This document shows, piece by piece, positions 1 to 8,543 of a stretch of DNA of 40,515 nt (its first letter is position 1; each line of letters starts with the position of its first letter). This DNA comes from a gamma proteobacterium HTCC2207 (GTDB taxonomy: Bacteria > Pseudomonadota > Gammaproteobacteria > Pseudomonadales > Porticoccaceae). Under the pieces are notes generated by a model. The model had not been told where the DNA came from and did not search any database. It saw nothing but the letters and a program-made list of their open reading frames with translations. The DNA lies in contig CAJIZU010000089.1 in the NCBI GenBank assembly GCA_905181925.1, positions 1-40,515 of the forward strand, read 5' to 3'. The translations under genes were made by a program, and so were the position numbers.

Positions 1-150
1 TCTCGGTTTTTAGAAGATAAAACCGTCGCTATTGTTGACGACGTTGTGACTACAGGCGCAACTTCGAGCGCTCTAGCGACCGTATTAATTAATGCTGGCG
101 CAAAAAATGTGGATGTTTGGGCCCTGGCAAGAACAGGCTGGCATATTTGA
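1..150 (+). CDS. comF: ComF family phosphoribosyltransferase-like protein, C-terminal end only
   Basis: Only the last 49 codons are inside the window; the gene is cut by the left edge. The frame is open from base 1 and stops at TGA 148-150. It contains the PRPP-binding signature VDDVVTTGATS near the start of the visible part, then a hydrophobic strand (VDVWALARTGWHI) typical of the end of ComF/GntX proteins. These are type I PRTase-fold proteins linked to DNA uptake or use of DNA as a nutrient; their exact reaction is not settled. cysE copy 1 begins 23 bases downstream on the same strand, so the two may share a transcript. Confidence 0.8.
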   Translation, partial: SRFLEDKTVAIVDDVVTTGATSSALATVLINAGAKNVDVWALARTGWHI

Positions 151-173
151 GCCCGCTAAAGGAAAATAGTGTA

Positions 174-971
174 ATGAACTCCAAAACTGTATTGTCAGCC
201 GAAGAAATCTGGCACCATATAACTAATGAAGCGAAGGCAGGGGCCGCAGCGGAGCCCAACTTTGCTGACTACTTTGCCAAGACTATTTTGGACTATGAGG
301 ACTTGGGTGCGGCGCTGAGCAATCATCTCGCAAAAAAACTAGCCAGCGCTGCCGCAACCGCTCCAATGTTAAAGGAAATTATGCAAGGGATTTTTGCAGA
401 TAAAGCAATTATTGCCAAGGTCTCCAGAGATATACAGGCTACCGTCGCCAGAGACTCGGCATGCGACCTCTACAGCTCTCCTTTTTTATATTTTAAAGGG
501 TTTCTATCGCTACAAGCATATCGTGCTGCACACGAATTATGGCTTCAAGGAAGAACATCACTCGCATTGCTTCTTCAACACAGGATCTCTATTTCTTTTG
601 CTGTGGACATCCATCCTGCCGCTATTATTGGTAGCGGGGTAATGATTGACCATGCTACCGGATTAGTTATTGGTGAAACGGCGGTCGTTGAAGACTCTGT
701 ATCTATTATGCAATCAGTTACTCTAGGGGGCACAGGGAGAGACAGCGGCGATCGCCACCCAAAAATCCGTAAAGGTGTATTGATTGGACCTGGCGCAACA
801 ATTCTTGGCAATATTGATATTGGAGAAGGCGCTATGGTCGCTGCAGCAAGTGTGGTTCTAAAGAGCGTAGCCCCCCACAAAGTTGTTGCCGGAGTGCCTG
901 CAGTTGAAGTTGGCGACCTTGCAGAGGACAGCCCGGCGAGAGGGATGAATCACTATTTTGTTGCCAAGTAA
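174..971 (+). CDS. cysE: Serine O-acetyltransferase, copy 1
   Basis: Makes O-acetylserine from L-serine and acetyl-CoA, the first step of cysteine synthesis in the cytoplasm. An N-terminal alpha-helical SATase domain (about residues 10-110) is followed by a left-handed beta-helix of hexapeptide repeats. The catalytic-region sequences DIHPAA, DHATGLVIGE and GGTGRDSGDRHPKI match the family. I chose ATG 174, 10 bases after AAAGGA at 158-163, giving 265 aa; an upstream frame extension from 117 would overlap comF. The protein ends in NHYFVAK and lacks the longer tail ending in Ile that docks many CysE proteins into the CysK active site. A second cysE lies at 5361-6143. It converges on epmA with only 13 bases between them. 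Confidence 0.93.
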   Translation: MNSKTVLSAEEIWHHITNEAKAGAAAEPNFADYFAKTILDYEDLGAALSNHLAKKLASAAATAPMLKEIMQGIFADKAIIAKVSRDIQATVARDSACDLYSSPFLYFKGFLSLQAYRAAHELWLQGRTSLALLLQHRISISFAVDIHPAAIIGSGVMIDHATGLVIGETAVVEDSVSIMQSVTLGGTGRDSGDRHPKIRKGVLIGPGATILGNIDIGEGAMVAAASVVLKSVAPHKVVAGVPAVEVGDLAEDSPARGMNHYFVAK

Positions 972-984
972 CTTCATTAATTTG

Positions 985-1947
985 TTAGCAGCGCAACCAA
1001 GAAAAAGCCAACACCTCATCAATGGAATTAACGCCTAAAGCGCCCATCAAAAGGCGGTCTAAACCAATGGCAACCCCAGCACAAGCTGGCAAACCGCTGC
1101 TGAGTGCCGCTAAGAATTTTTGGTCCATGGTTACAGCTGGCCTCTTAAGAAGCTCTCTGGCCTTACTGTCACGCTTAAAACGCACCCCCTGCTCCGATGC
1201 ATCAGTTAATTCCAGATAACCATTGGCTATTTCAACACCATTAACAAATGCTTCAAATCTTTTACTAACGTTTTGCCCGACATTATTTGAGCTAATTTGT
1301 GCTAGTGCCGCTTGGCATTCTGGGTAATCATAAATAATCGTGATTCCACGAGGAAGGTGTGGCTCTACCTGAGAACTAAAAATAAGGTCTAAGCAATTAG
1401 CACGCGTTTCATCTATCCAGCTCTGCGAGGATAACTTAGCAGCCAATAACTGCAAAGTGCTTAATTCGGCGCTGTGAGGGTCCAAACCAAGATTATCGAA
1501 AAAACAGTCTGAGTAACTTATTTTAGTTACATCCCAGGAAAACCCACCCTCTTCTGCCAAAAGTAGACTAATTAATTCAGCCACCTCAGACATTAGTTGG
1601 TGGTCGTCCCATCCACAGCGATACCACTCTAGCATTGTAAATTCAGGGTTATGTCTTAAACCAACTTCACCATCTCGAAAGGCCTTACCCATAAAATAGA
1701 TATCGCCAGTACCGGATGCCAGTAATCGTTTCATGAAATATTCGGGGGACGTTTGGAGATAGCCCTGCTCACCAACAACAGATGTGGTGATACTATCGAT
1801 ATTTAAATCTGTAACTGTGGCTTTACCCATCACCGGGACATCAACTTCAAGCACTGACCGTTGCTTGAAAAATTCACGAACCGAAGAAAGCATGGCGGCC
1901 CTACGGCGCAGGGTATTCAAACTTGCTCCCGGCTGCCATTTATCCAT
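985..1947 (-). CDS. epmA: EF-P--(R)-beta-lysine ligase (PoxA/GenX)
   Basis: A truncated class II lysyl-tRNA-synthetase-like enzyme that attaches beta-lysine to Lys34 of elongation factor P. The 320 aa length is usual. Class II motif 2 is seen in RDGEVGLRHNPEFTMLEWYR (residues about 90-110), and motif 3 near the C-terminus in GVAIGLDRLLMG. The anticodon-binding domain of true LysRS is absent, as expected for EpmA. It lies 50 bases downstream of efp on the same strand, so enzyme and substrate protein are probably co-transcribed. The partner aminomutase EpmB is not in this window. Confidence 0.95.
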   Translation of the reverse strand: MDKWQPGASLNTLRRRAAMLSSVREFFKQRSVLEVDVPVMGKATVTDLNIDSITTSVVGEQGYLQTSPEYFMKRLLASGTGDIYFMGKAFRDGEVGLRHNPEFTMLEWYRCGWDDHQLMSEVAELISLLLAEEGGFSWDVTKISYSDCFFDNLGLDPHSAELSTLQLLAAKLSSQSWIDETRANCLDLIFSSQVEPHLPRGITIIYDYPECQAALAQISSNNVGQNVSKRFEAFVNGVEIANGYLELTDASEQGVRFKRDSKARELLKRPAVTMDQKFLAALSSGLPACAGVAIGLDRLLMGALGVNSIDEVLAFSWLRC

Positions 1948-1997
1948 GATGAAACGCCTTCACTGATTACCCACCCAACAAATAAAATAACTGTCGG

Positions 1998-2564
1998 CTA
2001 TTTAACTCGGCCTTGATATTCGCCTGTTCGTGTATCCACCTTAATTACATCCCCTTGATCAAGGAATAATGGCACTTTAACCACCGCGCCAGTCACTAAC
2101 TTAGCCGGTTTGCTGCCACCCTGCGCCGTGTCACCACGCAACCCAGGATCTGTTTCAATAATTTCAATTTCAACATGATTAGGTGGCATTACAGACAGAG
2201 GCGATCCGTTATACAGTGTGACCATACATACGTCTTGTTCGCTTAACCAAGGCAAAGCGTCGCCAACTGCACTCTCGGTAGCCTGATGCTGTTCAAAGGT
2301 ATCGGGTTCCATAAAATACCAAAAATCGCCATCGGTATATAAGTACTGCATATCCTGGTCCATCACATCGGCGCCTTCCAATGATTCTCCCGATTTAAAG
2401 GTTTTTTCCAGCACTCGAGATGTCTTTAAATTACGCAATTTCACTCGACTAAACGCTTGGCCCTTACCTGGCTTGACGAATTCATTTTCCAGTATTGAGC
2501 AAGGGTCACCATCAAGCATGACTTTAAGCCCGGAGCGAAATTCATTAGTAGAGTAATTGGCCAT
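1998..2564 (-). CDS. efp: Translation elongation factor P
   Basis: Relieves ribosome stalling at polyproline stretches by entering the E site next to the peptidyl transferase centre. The 188 aa protein begins [15 protein letters not shown]. The modified lysine is K34 in [10 protein letters not shown], the target of EpmA encoded just downstream. I preferred the ATG at 2564 over an in-frame start five codons upstream because of the match to the family and the GGAAATAACAACA leader before it. That leader contains AACAACAA overlapping the start codon, a sequence that fits an Hfq/Crc catabolite-repression motif (see findings). Three domains (KOW-like, then two OB folds) are inferred from full family length. 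Confidence 0.96.
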   Translation of the reverse strand: MANYSTNEFRSGLKVMLDGDPCSILENEFVKPGKGQAFSRVKLRNLKTSRVLEKTFKSGESLEGADVMDQDMQYLYTDGDFWYFMEPDTFEQHQATESAVGDALPWLSEQDVCMVTLYNGSPLSVMPPNHVEIEIIETDPGLRGDTAQGGSKPAKLVTGAVVKVPLFLDQGDVIKVDTRTGEYQGRVK

Positions 2565-2649
2565 TGTTGTTATTTCCAAAAATGTGTGTGGTTTGCATGA
2601 TAACTGAAGTTTAGCGGTGTTTTTTAAGTTTTACGCCTAATCTCCGATT

Positions 2650-3885
2650 TTATCCAACGCTATTTTTGTGTAAGTTGACAATATCCTTGTCACTGTAACC
2701 CAGCAAGTAGAGTATTCCATCCAGACCAACATTTGAAATTGCCTGTTTGGCAGACGCTTTTACTAGTGGCTTAGCCCTAAAAGCGATTCCTAGACCAGCA
2801 ATATTTAACATTGCTAAATCATTGGCACCATCACCTACAGCTATCACTTGCTCAAGACTCAGACCCAATTTATTCGCGATCTCAACTAGGATCTCAGCTT
2901 TACGCTGACCGTCAATAATTTCCCCTACCACGTTACCAGTAACAACTCCCTTAACGACATCAAGTTCATTAGCGTAGACATAATCAACACCCAATTGTTT
3001 TTGTAAATGGCGTGCAAAAAACGTAAAGCCTCCGGAAACAATTGCTGTCTTAAATCCAAGCTGATTTAAACTTTTAAGCAAGTACTCAGCGCCATCATTG
3101 AGACGTAAACGTTTTGCGACTGTCTGCAAAACGCCTTCACTTAGCCCCTCAAGTAATGCCACTCGCTGCACAAAACTTTGTTTGAAATCTACTTCACCGC
3201 GCATTGCTGCTTCAGTGATAGCAGCAACCTGTTCTCCCACACCCGCTTCAACCGCAAGCTCATCGATTACTTCAGCATCGATTAAGGTCGAGTCCATATC
3301 AAAAACCACTAACTGACGGCTGCGGCGGAAGATATTGTCTTCTTGATATGCAATATCAATATTTTGTTCCCCTGCTAGTTTGAGTAGTGATTGACGTAGT
3401 TCATCCGCACTATTCGGCTCACCGCGCGCAGAAAACTCTATACAAGCCTGCCCATTGATATCGGCATTACCCAAAATGATACGCCCTGACAACCGAACTA
3501 TTTTATCAATATTAAGACCTTGCTGCGCAGTCACCTCAGTTACTGCCGCCAAATGAGATGCTTCTAAGTTACGTGCTAACAGAGTCACTATGTGCCGAGA
3601 CTTCCCTTGCAGACCTACCCAGTTCTCGTAACGCTCATTGGAAATAGGCAAGAAAAGACCCTGCATATTTAACCTATCGAGCGTTTGTAATACTTCGGAA
3701 GTAACATCATCAACATTTGTGTTTTCGGGTACTGACACCAAAATACCCATATTCAGTTGGTCATGGATAACAGCTTGGCCAATATCTAGCAGCGTTACTC
3801 CAAACTCAGCCAAAGCTTCGGTCACCGCATTGGTTACCCCTGGTTGGTCTTCTCCAGACACGCTAATCAGTAAAACATTCGACAC
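2650..3885 (-). CDS. serB: Phosphoserine phosphatase with tandem ACT domains
   Basis: Last step of L-serine synthesis: hydrolyses O-phosphoserine to serine. The 411 aa protein has two N-terminal ACT-like regulatory domains (about residues 4-80 and 98-180), then a HAD phosphatase core. The catalytic motif is DMDST with nucleophile D196 and acid D198; motif II is VSGG and motif IV is GDGANDLAML. The long ACT-bearing form is typical of Pseudomonas-like gammaproteobacteria. It is divergent from the smp-family gene, the same arrangement as in E. coli. Its product serine is the substrate of the two serine acetyltransferases encoded within 3 kb on either side. Confidence 0.96.
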   Translation of the reverse strand: MSNVLLISVSGEDQPGVTNAVTEALAEFGVTLLDIGQAVIHDQLNMGILVSVPENTNVDDVTSEVLQTLDRLNMQGLFLPISNERYENWVGLQGKSRHIVTLLARNLEASHLAAVTEVTAQQGLNIDKIVRLSGRIILGNADINGQACIEFSARGEPNSADELRQSLLKLAGEQNIDIAYQEDNIFRRSRQLVVFDMDSTLIDAEVIDELAVEAGVGEQVAAITEAAMRGEVDFKQSFVQRVALLEGLSEGVLQTVAKRLRLNDGAEYLLKSLNQLGFKTAIVSGGFTFFARHLQKQLGVDYVYANELDVVKGVVTGNVVGEIIDGQRKAEILVEIANKLGLSLEQVIAVGDGANDLAMLNIAGLGIAFRAKPLVKASAKQAISNVGLDGILYLLGYSDKDIVNLHKNSVG

Positions 3886-3916
3886 AGTGGTTTATCCCGT
3901 TGATTTTCAGATTCCC

Positions 3917-3922
3917 ATTATA
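3917..3922 (-). promoter_or_regulatory. Candidate -10 element of serB
   Basis: The reverse strand reads a perfect TATAAT about 32 bases upstream of the serB start. The matching -35 position is poor. It lies in the 95-base divergent serB/smp intergenic space, so it is a reasonable but unproven serB promoter. Confidence 0.4.
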
Positions 3923-3980
3923 TAAAAGTTGAGCGAATAGGATAGAATAGAAAGAAAATAAATTGCTTAAAGGCCCAAGA

Positions 3981-5183
3981 ATGCAGCGTCAATATGCCAC
4001 TAATGTGAAACTGCCAACTATTATTGCCTTAGGACTCTTATTATTCGGCTTACTGAGTTGGGTAATCATAGAAGTTCAGACCTCAAAGCTCTCTAACCAG
4101 AGGATTACCGAAAAAAGTCACGCGACCCTTAGTCAATTATCAGAACTTATTAGAACCCCTTTATTCAGCAGCGATATCGTTGCCGTTCAATTCACTCTGC
4201 GCAACGCAACCAAAGATAAAGCTGTCTATAGCGCGAGTCTATATGACGTCGAAAACACACTAATAGCCCAAAGTTCTCAGGCCCAAACCGCTCCTGCTAA
4301 TCTGGAAACATTTAAGCGCAACATTCTCCTTGAAGACTCTCTCGCAGGCACCCTGGTGATTGCTATTAATAGTCAACCGATATACGCGGCATACTCAAAC
4401 GTATTCTTTTTTTGGGGATTGTTATGGCTGCTATTCTCAGTAGTATGTATTTATGCATGTTATCGACTCACAGACAGAGTCTCTCGCCGGTTGCGTTCGC
4501 TAACGAATCGTTTGCCAGGAAGTAGTGATCCCATGGTCGATGAAATACTTGCATTAGAAACAAGGCTTCAACCACTATTATCAAGCTCTAGAGAATCAGA
4601 CGGCCTGCCCAATGGTGGCTATTACTGCTCAGTGGTTACTGCAACTATCAAAAATAGACTCAGTTTAGGTCAGCAACTAAATCATGAAAATCTTGAATTA
4701 CTCTTCGAACATATCGATCTTTGTGTTGAGCGAACAATCGAGCTTTACGGAGGCCAGCGGCTAGAGGGTACGCAGGGTGGAGTATGTTTTTATATTCGTT
4801 CGACTCAATGCTCAAAACAACATATTTTAGTTTGCCTGATGGCGATGTACTCTCTTCAACAGCTACTTGAAAGGTTGTCGGTTAAGCTTGGAATTGAACT
4901 AGCTATCAACTGGACTCTATGCAGTGACAATATTTCAGCACTGCCTACTTTTAAATATCACGAAAGTATCTCCACATTAAAAGAAACGTCATTGTCGCTA
5001 TCTAATCGAATAGACAAAGGCATTATCGCTTTATCAATAGCCGAGTATGATATTGACCAATTGAGCTCCATCGCTCGTTTTAGCAAATTGGAGGAACACT
5101 GCTTTGAATTCCAAGGTTTCCCTGAACAACGCCAGCTTTTACTTGAAAAACAAATCTCCCACCTGGCCTCGATCTGTCTATAG
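3981..5183 (+). CDS. AhpA/YtjB (Smp) family inner-membrane protein with a C-terminal cyclase-like domain
   Basis: Divergent neighbour of serB, as smp/ytjB is in E. coli. Membrane segments lie at about residues 11-31 (start of the protein) and 140-163, flanking a periplasmic region of roughly 105 residues. A cytoplasmic part of about 235 residues follows. Within it, VVTATIKNRLSL followed about 50 residues later by YGGQRLEGTQGGVCFYI resembles the beta-hairpin pattern of class III nucleotide cyclases (DIRGFT and GDGVMAVF), but without the metal-binding aspartates. I chose ATG 3981 (AAAGG seven bases upstream) over TTG 3963; this gives 400 aa, longer than the roughly 214 aa E. coli protein as I recall it. 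Function is not established; a sensory or scaffold role is inference. Confidence 0.75.
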   Translation: MQRQYATNVKLPTIIALGLLLFGLLSWVIIEVQTSKLSNQRITEKSHATLSQLSELIRTPLFSSDIVAVQFTLRNATKDKAVYSASLYDVENTLIAQSSQAQTAPANLETFKRNILLEDSLAGTLVIAINSQPIYAAYSNVFFFWGLLWLLFSVVCIYACYRLTDRVSRRLRSLTNRLPGSSDPMVDEILALETRLQPLLSSSRESDGLPNGGYYCSVVTATIKNRLSLGQQLNHENLELLFEHIDLCVERTIELYGGQRLEGTQGGVCFYIRSTQCSKQHILVCLMAMYSLQQLLERLSVKLGIELAINWTLCSDNISALPTFKYHESISTLKETSLSLSNRIDKGIIALSIAEYDIDQLSSIARFSKLEEHCFEFQGFPEQRQLLLEKQISHLASICL

Positions 5184-5360
5184 CGACTACGCCACTAACC
5201 AAAACGCTATGGGTATCAGCACAAGACATGCAACCGCTTCGCATCGAAAAGCTTCCTGAGTTTTAAATACGGCTACAAGGCCATTGAGTGAAGGTGCTGT
5301 GGTCCTCACAATACGCGGATGAAGAAGTCCTAAAATGCCTTTTTCAGCCATTTTGTAACT

Positions 5361-6143
5361 CTAGACATCCAAGTTTTGATTCATATTTAGCGCAGGAATC
5401 TCATCAAGCGGAACTCCAATCACGGATGCAGGAACACCCACCACAGTTGCATGGGCTGGCATCGATTTGAGCACCAAACTACCCGCTCCAATTTTACTAC
5501 CCTCGCCGATGCTAACATTACCAATAATTTTTGCACCCGCTGAAATCATCACTCCATCACCAATAGTAGGATGTCGCTTACCCTTTTTATTGCCATTTCC
5601 ACCGAGCGTTACAGAATGTAACACAGAGACATTATTTCCAATCACCGAAGTCTCACCAATAACCAAACCCGTCGCATGATCAAGCATAATACCTGAACCG
5701 ATTTTCGCCCCCGGATGAATATCGACATGAAATACTTCAGTCATCCTACTTTGCAAAAAAAATGCTACTTCATTTCGGCCATTTTTCCAGAACCAATTCG
5801 CCACTCGTTGCAACTGCAGCGCCTGAAAACCTTTATAATATAGAAGCGGCGTAAGATATTTGTCACAGGCTGCGTCACGCTCAAAACTGGCTGACAAATC
5901 TAGGCACGCGTTCATTATAATTTGGCTATCTGACTCAAGCGCTTCCCTAATAATATTATTTAGACTAGCGCTGGTCCATTGAGAATCAATAAGCTGATCA
6001 GCGAGACAATGACCTAAAGCTTCCAATAAACTTGAATGATCAAGGATAGATCTTTGCAGAAATTCGGACATCAAAGGTTCGGATTTGACTAGCCAATCAG
6101 CCTCGTCCTTAATTAGCTGCCAAACAAATTCTTCTCTAACCAT
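5361..6143 (-). CDS. cysE: Serine O-acetyltransferase, copy 2
   Basis: Second SAT in the window (260 aa), with the same fold order as copy 1: helical N-terminal domain, then hexapeptide repeats with DIHPGA, DHATGLVIGE, and SVTLGGNGNKKGKRHPTI. The two copies align along their whole length but differ strongly in the N-terminal half, so this is an old duplication or separate acquisition and not a recent copy. It ends in NMNQNLDV and lacks the terminal Ile used for CysK docking. It begins 26 bases downstream of the M15 peptidase gene on the same strand, so these two probably form an operon, and it converges on the smp-family gene. A role in cysteine supply under different conditions is inference. 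Confidence 0.92.
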   Translation of the reverse strand: MVREEFVWQLIKDEADWLVKSEPLMSEFLQRSILDHSSLLEALGHCLADQLIDSQWTSASLNNIIREALESDSQIIMNACLDLSASFERDAACDKYLTPLLYYKGFQALQLQRVANWFWKNGRNEVAFFLQSRMTEVFHVDIHPGAKIGSGIMLDHATGLVIGETSVIGNNVSVLHSVTLGGNGNKKGKRHPTIGDGVMISAGAKIIGNVSIGEGSKIGAGSLVLKSMPAHATVVGVPASVIGVPLDEIPALNMNQNLDV

Positions 6144-6169
6144 TGGTAAAAATACCTTAAAACATTGAA

Positions 6170-6889
6170 TTACAGCGTAACAAAGCGCTCGATGATTTCA
6201 TCGATATGCTCCAGTACGATATCAAGATACATTAATTGTCCATCATTCACTAACTGCTGAGTAATAAGCGGAATGCTAAATTGCTCAGCATAGCTATTAG
6301 CAATCGGTCGGTAACTTAAATGCCATAACTCAGGCGCCACACCTCCACGATCAACCGCATAAGGCCTATAGAAATCTTTTTGGGTGTTGACGAGTGCGCC
6401 ATTTAACCATTCGTGCATCGGCGCAAAAATACCTGTACCTTGACACTCCTCTGGGACTAGCCGAATTTGATAACCATCGACCATTGCGGCGGCATCATAG
6501 ACATCAAAGTCAGTTCCCCAATGATGGCGCGAAGTCCCGGGTAATGCCGACCAACGCAATACGGCTTCAATTTTCTGCCAATCACTTAACTGATTCAAAT
6601 CTATAGGATTACTAAACTGGTCTAATACCGACCTTAGCCCTGATAACTTGTCATTCCAAATCACCCTCTGACGATCAAACGATCGATAGGCACTGCAAAT
6701 ACAAAGGTCAAAGCCCTCCTCAGCAGCAGCAGTCTTCAGCGCCATGAAGGGCCCTAAAGCTTCTTTGTGGACCAACATATTTGACGGGGTCATATGACCG
6801 CCTTTCGATTTGTTTGGACCCAAACCAACCAAATGCCGGTCTGTTGTACCGGTCAAAATATCTGTATCAATAGATTTCTCTACCATCAT
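6170..6889 (-). CDS. M15 family D-alanyl-D-alanine carboxypeptidase (VanY-like)
   Basis: Zinc peptidase of family M15B that trims peptidoglycan stem peptides. Zn-ligand motifs are visible as GTSRHHWGTDFDVYD (the SxHxxGxxxD pattern, about residues 118-132) and PELWHLSYRP (about 190, with catalytic Glu and third ligand His). The family block ICSAYRSFDRQ precedes them. There is no signal peptide in the 239 aa as read, so the protein looks cytoplasmic or uses an unrecognised export route; an LD/DD-carboxypeptidase acting on recycled muropeptides would fit a cytoplasmic site, but this is inference. Two adjacent ATG codons (6889 and 6886) could both serve as start. Confidence 0.85.
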   Translation of the reverse strand: MMVEKSIDTDILTGTTDRHLVGLGPNKSKGGHMTPSNMLVHKEALGPFMALKTAAAEEGFDLCICSAYRSFDRQRVIWNDKLSGLRSVLDQFSNPIDLNQLSDWQKIEAVLRWSALPGTSRHHWGTDFDVYDAAAMVDGYQIRLVPEECQGTGIFAPMHEWLNGALVNTQKDFYRPYAVDRGGVAPELWHLSYRPIANSYAEQFSIPLITQQLVNDGQLMYLDIVLEHIDEIIERFVTL

Positions 6890-6981
6890 CGTGTTATCAG
6901 GCCTCTAGATGTACATACCAATTTTCGAGTGTATACCGCGATGACAAAAAAAGTAAATAATCGTTTAAAATCAGCTTTCTA

Positions 6982-6999
6982 ATAGACAATTAAGTCTAT
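6982..6999. repeat. Short inverted repeat between sfsA and the M15 peptidase gene
   Basis: ATAGAC-AATTAA-GTCTAT, a perfect 6+6 inverted repeat with a palindromic AT-rich centre. It lies 42 bases past the sfsA stop and about 90 bases upstream of the M15 gene. It could be an operator or a weak sfsA terminator; it has no U-tract of note. Confidence 0.35.
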
Positions 7000-7041
7000 C
7001 ATTTAGGATCGGTAATTAGTTCAGATCACCCATTCAAATGC

Positions 7042-7761
7042 CTAGCAACCGCCAAGATAGCTGATAGGCTCATGTAAACTAATACCGTCACTATTTATCT
7101 TGGTTCGCCATGCTATTACCTCCACGCCTTTAGAGAGTGCCAATGCAATAGTTTTAGCATATATGGGATCAATATCGGTAGCGACTTCAACACGGTCAGC
7201 GTTGTTCAATTGTACGCAAAACAATAATACTGCGCGATATCCAAGATCGGCCATTTCTATTAACTCGCGCAGATGCTTAGTGCCGCGAGTGGTTACAGAA
7301 TCTGGAAACATAGCAAGGCCATCACCCATATCAAGAGTTACATTTTTCACCTCAACATAGCAGTCTGGCAAATGCCCGGCTGTAGCTTGAAGTAGAAAAT
7401 CAATTCGGCTTTTTTCAGATCCATAGGCCACCTCTGGTCTCACTAAATCATATCCACTTAATTCTGGAATTTGATTTATAGCCAAAGCGGCGGCGACCAA
7501 TCGATTGGTCCTAATAGTATTGATTCCAGCCAACTGACCATGACTGGTTGTAATGATTTCTAACGTTCCTGACAACTTGCGTTTAGGATTGTCCGACAAC
7601 GAATACCAACAATTAGATCCTTCAATCAGACAATTTTTCATTGACCCTGTGTTTGGGCAATGAATTGTCATTAAATTACCCTGAGCATCCATAACATCCG
7701 CAAAAAAGCGCTTATAACGCCTCACAAATACCGCTGGATATAGTTGGGGGAAATCTAACAT
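7042..7761 (-). CDS. sfsA: SfsA family DNA-binding / nuclease-like protein
   Basis: Named for sugar fermentation stimulation in E. coli. The family has an N-terminal OB-like DNA-binding region and a C-terminal PD-(D/E)xK nuclease-like fold. The 239 aa length is standard. It starts LDFPQLYPAVFVRRYKRFFADV, shows HCPNTGSM (about residue 34), and has the probable active-site segments RIDFLL and CYVEVKNVTL. It is divergent from dksA, the same sfsA/dksA neighbourhood as in E. coli. The true cellular role is unclear. Confidence 0.93.
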   Translation of the reverse strand: MLDFPQLYPAVFVRRYKRFFADVMDAQGNLMTIHCPNTGSMKNCLIEGSNCWYSLSDNPKRKLSGTLEIITTSHGQLAGINTIRTNRLVAAALAINQIPELSGYDLVRPEVAYGSEKSRIDFLLQATAGHLPDCYVEVKNVTLDMGDGLAMFPDSVTTRGTKHLRELIEMADLGYRAVLLFCVQLNNADRVEVATDIDPIYAKTIALALSKGVEVIAWRTKINSDGISLHEPISYLGGC

Positions 7762-7913
7762 CAGACATAAAACCCTAAAATTACAAGTGCTTTAACTCGG
7801 CTGCGCTAATAAAAATTAATACTACCGAGAAACAGTGTAACAATGGTCTACTATTATCACAGCTCTAACGACTACTCTTTTTCACATAAATTTGCAGAAT
7901 TCGTAAATTTTAC

Positions 7914-7942
7914 TTGATAAATAGTGAAAATATCTCTATAAA
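7914..7942 (+). promoter_or_regulatory. Sigma-70 promoter of dksA
   Basis: TTGATA (7914-7919), a 17-base spacer and TATAAA (7937-7942). This is close to consensus and puts the transcript start near 7949, with a leader of about 38 bases before ATG 7987. Confidence 0.7.
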
Positions 7943-7986
7943 CCATCGTCGTTTTTTTGGCTAACCACAAACAGCGGAATATATTC

Positions 7987-8487
7987 ATGACCACAGTAAA
8001 AGAATCTGCAAAACCGGCCCCTAAGGTCGCTAAGGCTGCAAAGAAAGCGAAAGTAGCCTCTAAAAGCTCAGTGACTATTCATGGGTTAAGCCCCTATGTG
8101 GAAAAAAAGAATGAAGAGTACATGAATGAAAATCAGCGAGAGCATTTTAAGCAGATTTTAAAAGCATGGCGGCATGAGTTAATGGAAGAGGTTGACCGGA
8201 CCGTGACTCATATGAAAGATGAAGCTGCTAACTTTCCTGATCCCGCGGATCGTGCTACCCAAGAGGAAGAGTTTAGTCTTGAGCTGCGAACGCGTGATCG
8301 TGAACGCAAACTCATCAAAAAAATAGACAAAACTCTAATTCGCGTCGAAGATGATGACTATGGATTTTGCGACCAGTGCGGAATTGAGATAGGTATACGC
8401 AGATTAGAAGCTCGTCCGACCGCCGATCTTTGCGTAGACTGCAAGACACTAGATGAAATTAAGGAAAAACAGCTCACTGGGGGCTAA
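7987..8487 (+). CDS. dksA: RNA polymerase-binding transcription factor DksA
   Basis: Binds the RNA polymerase secondary channel and, with ppGpp, represses rRNA promoters and activates amino-acid promoters. The coiled-coil tip sequence DPADRAT (about residues 85-91) retains the key acidic residues. A four-Cys zinc finger is present (Cys 128, 131, 149, 152: CDQCG and CVDCK). The 166 aa product has a Lys/Ala-rich N-terminal extension (first 30 residues) compared with the 151 aa E. coli protein. ATG 7987 was preferred over TTG 7957. gluQ follows 56 bases later, the conserved dksA-gluQ pair. Confidence 0.97.
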   Translation: MTTVKESAKPAPKVAKAAKKAKVASKSSVTIHGLSPYVEKKNEEYMNENQREHFKQILKAWRHELMEEVDRTVTHMKDEAANFPDPADRATQEEEFSLELRTRDRERKLIKKIDKTLIRVEDDDYGFCDQCGIEIGIRRLEARPTADLCVDCKTLDEIKEKQLTGG

Positions 8488-8543
8488 TAGAAGATTAGGT
8501 CTAAGCTAGTTTCAGTCCTAGTTTGACGTTTATGGCTTAAGAC

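Noticed and set aside
5184-5360. Possible decayed gene between the smp-family gene and cysE copy 2, with a short open stretch ending LRIEKLPEF
   Set aside because: Only about 39 codons, no start or ribosome-binding site, overlaps the smp-family end out of frame, and I recognise no family; I see nothing else in this gap beyond a weak AAAATG/CATTTT stem.
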